The notes below the pieces were generated by a model. The model saw only the letters and a program-made list of their open reading frames with translations. It ran no database searches and had not been told where the DNA came from. The position numbers and the translations under genes are program-made. A DNA stretch of 7,102 bases, taken from positions 1-7,102 of the forward strand of contig JAITHZ010000115.1 in the NCBI GenBank assembly GCA_031279795.1, written 5' to 3'. Below, piece after piece: positions 5,834 to 7,102 of the stretch; positions within the stretch are counted from its first letter, which is position 1; each line of letters begins with the position of its first letter. Source of the DNA: Bacteroidales bacterium (lineage in GTDB: Bacteria; Bacteroidota; Bacteroidia; Bacteroidales; WRGA01).

Positions 5834-6871
5834 ATGAATATTCTGGTAATCCGGTTTTCGGCTATTGGCGATGTGGCCATGACTGTTCCCGTTATTGATT
5901 CTGTAGCTCGCAACTATCCTGAAACGAATTTTACCGTTGTATCACGTGAATTTATGTCGCCCCTTTTTGATTATATGCCTGATAATGTGACTTTTATTCC
6001 AGCTTATCTCAAAAGCGAGCATGGAGGAATTGCTGGCATTTTCCGGCTTTTCTGGCAATTGAAACAGCAAAATGTTGATGTGGTTGCCGATTTGCACGAT
6101 GTCTTGCGGACGAAACTTCTCCGCTTGCTGTTTCGTTTATGGGGGGCATCGACCGTCTGTATTCATAAAGGCAGGCAGGAAAAACGAAAACTTACCCGAC
6201 GGAAAAATAAAGATCTGCATCAATTGAAAACTTCTTTTGCCCGTTATCAGGATGTATTCACGAAGTTAAACCTCCCTGCCGAAACAAACTTTATTTCGCT
6301 TTTCCCACACAAAGCAAAAAGCGATTACACACGGATTTGCCATTTTACTGGCGAAAAAAACGGGAAATGGATTGGAATAGCTCCATTTGCTAAACATGCG
6401 GGGAAAATTTATCCAGCAGAACTGACGGAAAAAATTGTGGCTCATTTCAGTAAGCAAAAAGATATTACGCTTTTTCTCTTTGGAAATGGGAAAAAAGAAA
6501 AAGAAATGCTGGAGGCATGGGAATTGAAGTACGCTAATACAAAGCTGGTTGCAGGAAAATTGTCCGGCTTGGGCGACGAACTGATTCTTATGGATAACCT
6601 CAACGTGATGCTGTCGATGGATTCGGCAAATATGCATCTGGCTTCGCTTGTGCTGACGCCCGTAGTTTCAATTTGGGGAGCCACGCATCCTTTTGTCGGC
6701 TTTTACGGTTGGCGGCAATTGCAGGAAAATGCCTTACAGCTAAACCTCTCCTGCCGCCCTTGTTCGGTTTACGGAAACAAACTGTGTTATCGTCGCGATT
6801 ACGCTTGTTTTTCGCAATTGAATTACAATCTCATTATTAAGAAAATAGAAGAAAAGATTATTAATGATTAA
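5834..6871 (+). CDS. Glycosyltransferase family 9 (heptosyltransferase-like)
   Basis: This 345-residue GT-B enzyme is expected to transfer a sugar, classically heptose from ADP-heptose, to LPS core or a related acceptor on the cytoplasmic side of the inner membrane. The N-terminus ILVIRFSAIGDV (3-14) is the family signature, with Asp13 in the place of the catalytic acidic residue of WaaC-type enzymes. The donor half contains WIGIAPFAKHAGKIYP (179-194), with lysines 187 and 191 near the position of the phosphate-binding lysine, and SMDSANMHLA (261-270) followed by TPVVSIWG, the classic GT9 donor-site block. Four cysteines near the end (307, 310, 318, 325; spacing CX2CX7CX6C) resemble the cysteine-rich tail of many GT9 proteins. 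The actual sugar cannot be told. The last codons (Ile-Asn-Asp-stop) lie inside a tandem ATTAATG repeat. It is the last gene of the visible operon. Confidence 0.93.
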   Translation: MNILVIRFSAIGDVAMTVPVIDSVARNYPETNFTVVSREFMSPLFDYMPDNVTFIPAYLKSEHGGIAGIFRLFWQLKQQNVDVVADLHDVLRTKLLRLLFRLWGASTVCIHKGRQEKRKLTRRKNKDLHQLKTSFARYQDVFTKLNLPAETNFISLFPHKAKSDYTRICHFTGEKNGKWIGIAPFAKHAGKIYPAELTEKIVAHFSKQKDITLFLFGNGKKEKEMLEAWELKYANTKLVAGKLSGLGDELILMDNLNVMLSMDSANMHLASLVLTPVVSIWGATHPFVGFYGWRQLQENALQLNLSCRPCSVYGNKLCYRRDYACFSQLNYNLIIKKIEEKIIND

Positions 6872-6887
6872 TGATTAATGATTAATG
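6860..6887 (+). repeat. Four tandem ATTAATG heptamers spanning the GT9 stop
   Basis: ATTAATG repeats exactly four times (6860-6866, 6867-6873, 6874-6880, 6881-6887). The first two copies supply the last three residues and the TAA stop (6869-6871) of the glycosyltransferase. Because two units already give Ile-Asn-Asp-stop in this frame, adding or losing later units would leave the protein unchanged. A 10-base spacer or so (GTGGTGGCCTT region) separates it from the larger array. Confidence 0.9.
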
Positions 6888-6898
6888 GTGGTGGCCTT

Positions 6899-7100
6899 AA
6901 TTCCTAATTCCTAATTCCTAATTCCTAATTCTTAATTCTTAATTCCTAATTCCTAATTCTTAATTCTTAATTCCTAATTCCTAATTCTTAATTCCTATTC
7001 TTAATTCCTAATTCTTAATTCTTAATTCTTAATTCTTAATTCTTAATTCTTAATTCTTAATTCTTAATTCTTAATTCTTAATTCATAATTCATAATTCAT
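6899..7100. repeat. Tandem heptamer array, 29 units of AATTC(C/T/A)T
   Basis: The array has 28 seven-base units and one six-base unit (6997-7002, an A lost). The fifth-plus-one base varies: 10 AATTCCT units, 16 AATTCTT units (including the short one) and 3 AATTCAT units (7080-7100). Order from the left is CCCC TT CC TT CC T C t C, then ten T, then three A. The array may continue past the window edge. All six frames contain stops at the repeat period, so it is non-coding. No conventional terminator is seen between the GT9 gene and the array. Heptamer tandem arrays of this kind are known in intergenic DNA of some bacteria, including cyanobacteria and, as I recall, Bacteroidota. Confidence 0.95.
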
Positions 7101-7102
7101 AA

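Noticed and set aside
6899..7100. CRISPR array or protein-coding repeat
   Set aside because: The units are 7 bases with no spacers, and all frames hit stop codons at the repeat period.

Overview
The window looks like Bacteroidota, most likely Bacteroidales. The evidence is AT-rich intergenic DNA, no clear Shine-Dalgarno sequences, TAnnTTTG-type -7 promoter elements, and proteins typical of that phylum: a short Wza-like lipoprotein, a fused Wzz/BY-kinase, a DUF4254 protein and a family 9 glycosyltransferase. The species cannot be named from the sequence.

Layout. Positions 1-539 are mostly non-coding. At the left edge there may be the start of a leftward gene (1-74, minus). The rest holds two outward-facing promoter-like motifs, a cluster of three related dyads (237-323, the last followed by six T), and four copies of the palindrome ATTGCAAT (417-471). 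Positions 540-1703 encode an exported protein of unknown function, closed by a strong 13-bp-stem terminator. Positions 1768-2013 form a second regulatory gap with an 18-bp palindrome and a purine/G-rich island. Positions 2014-6871 are a tight four-gene operon with gaps of 14, 2 and 21 nt. From 6860 to the right edge the DNA is tandem heptamers: four ATTAATG, a 10-base spacer, then 29 units of the AATTCNT type.

How the genes work together. The operon carries the export and length-control core of a surface polysaccharide system. The Wza-like lipoprotein would form the outer-membrane/periplasmic conduit. The Wzc-like protein combines a Wzz-type periplasmic chain-length domain with a cytoplasmic tyrosine autokinase that ends in a tyrosine-rich tail. 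The GT9 enzyme would add a sugar, heptose-type by family, to LPS or a related glycan. The DUF4254 protein has no known function, but its place between the kinase and the glycosyltransferase ties it to the same pathway. No cognate phosphatase, flippase, polymerase or initiating transferase is visible, so these would lie elsewhere. The exported protein at 540-1703 has its own terminator and need not belong to the polysaccharide system.

No clearly new defence or mobile system is present. The most unusual content is non-coding: the ATTGCAAT cluster, the mutually exclusive dyads and the ordered heptamer array.
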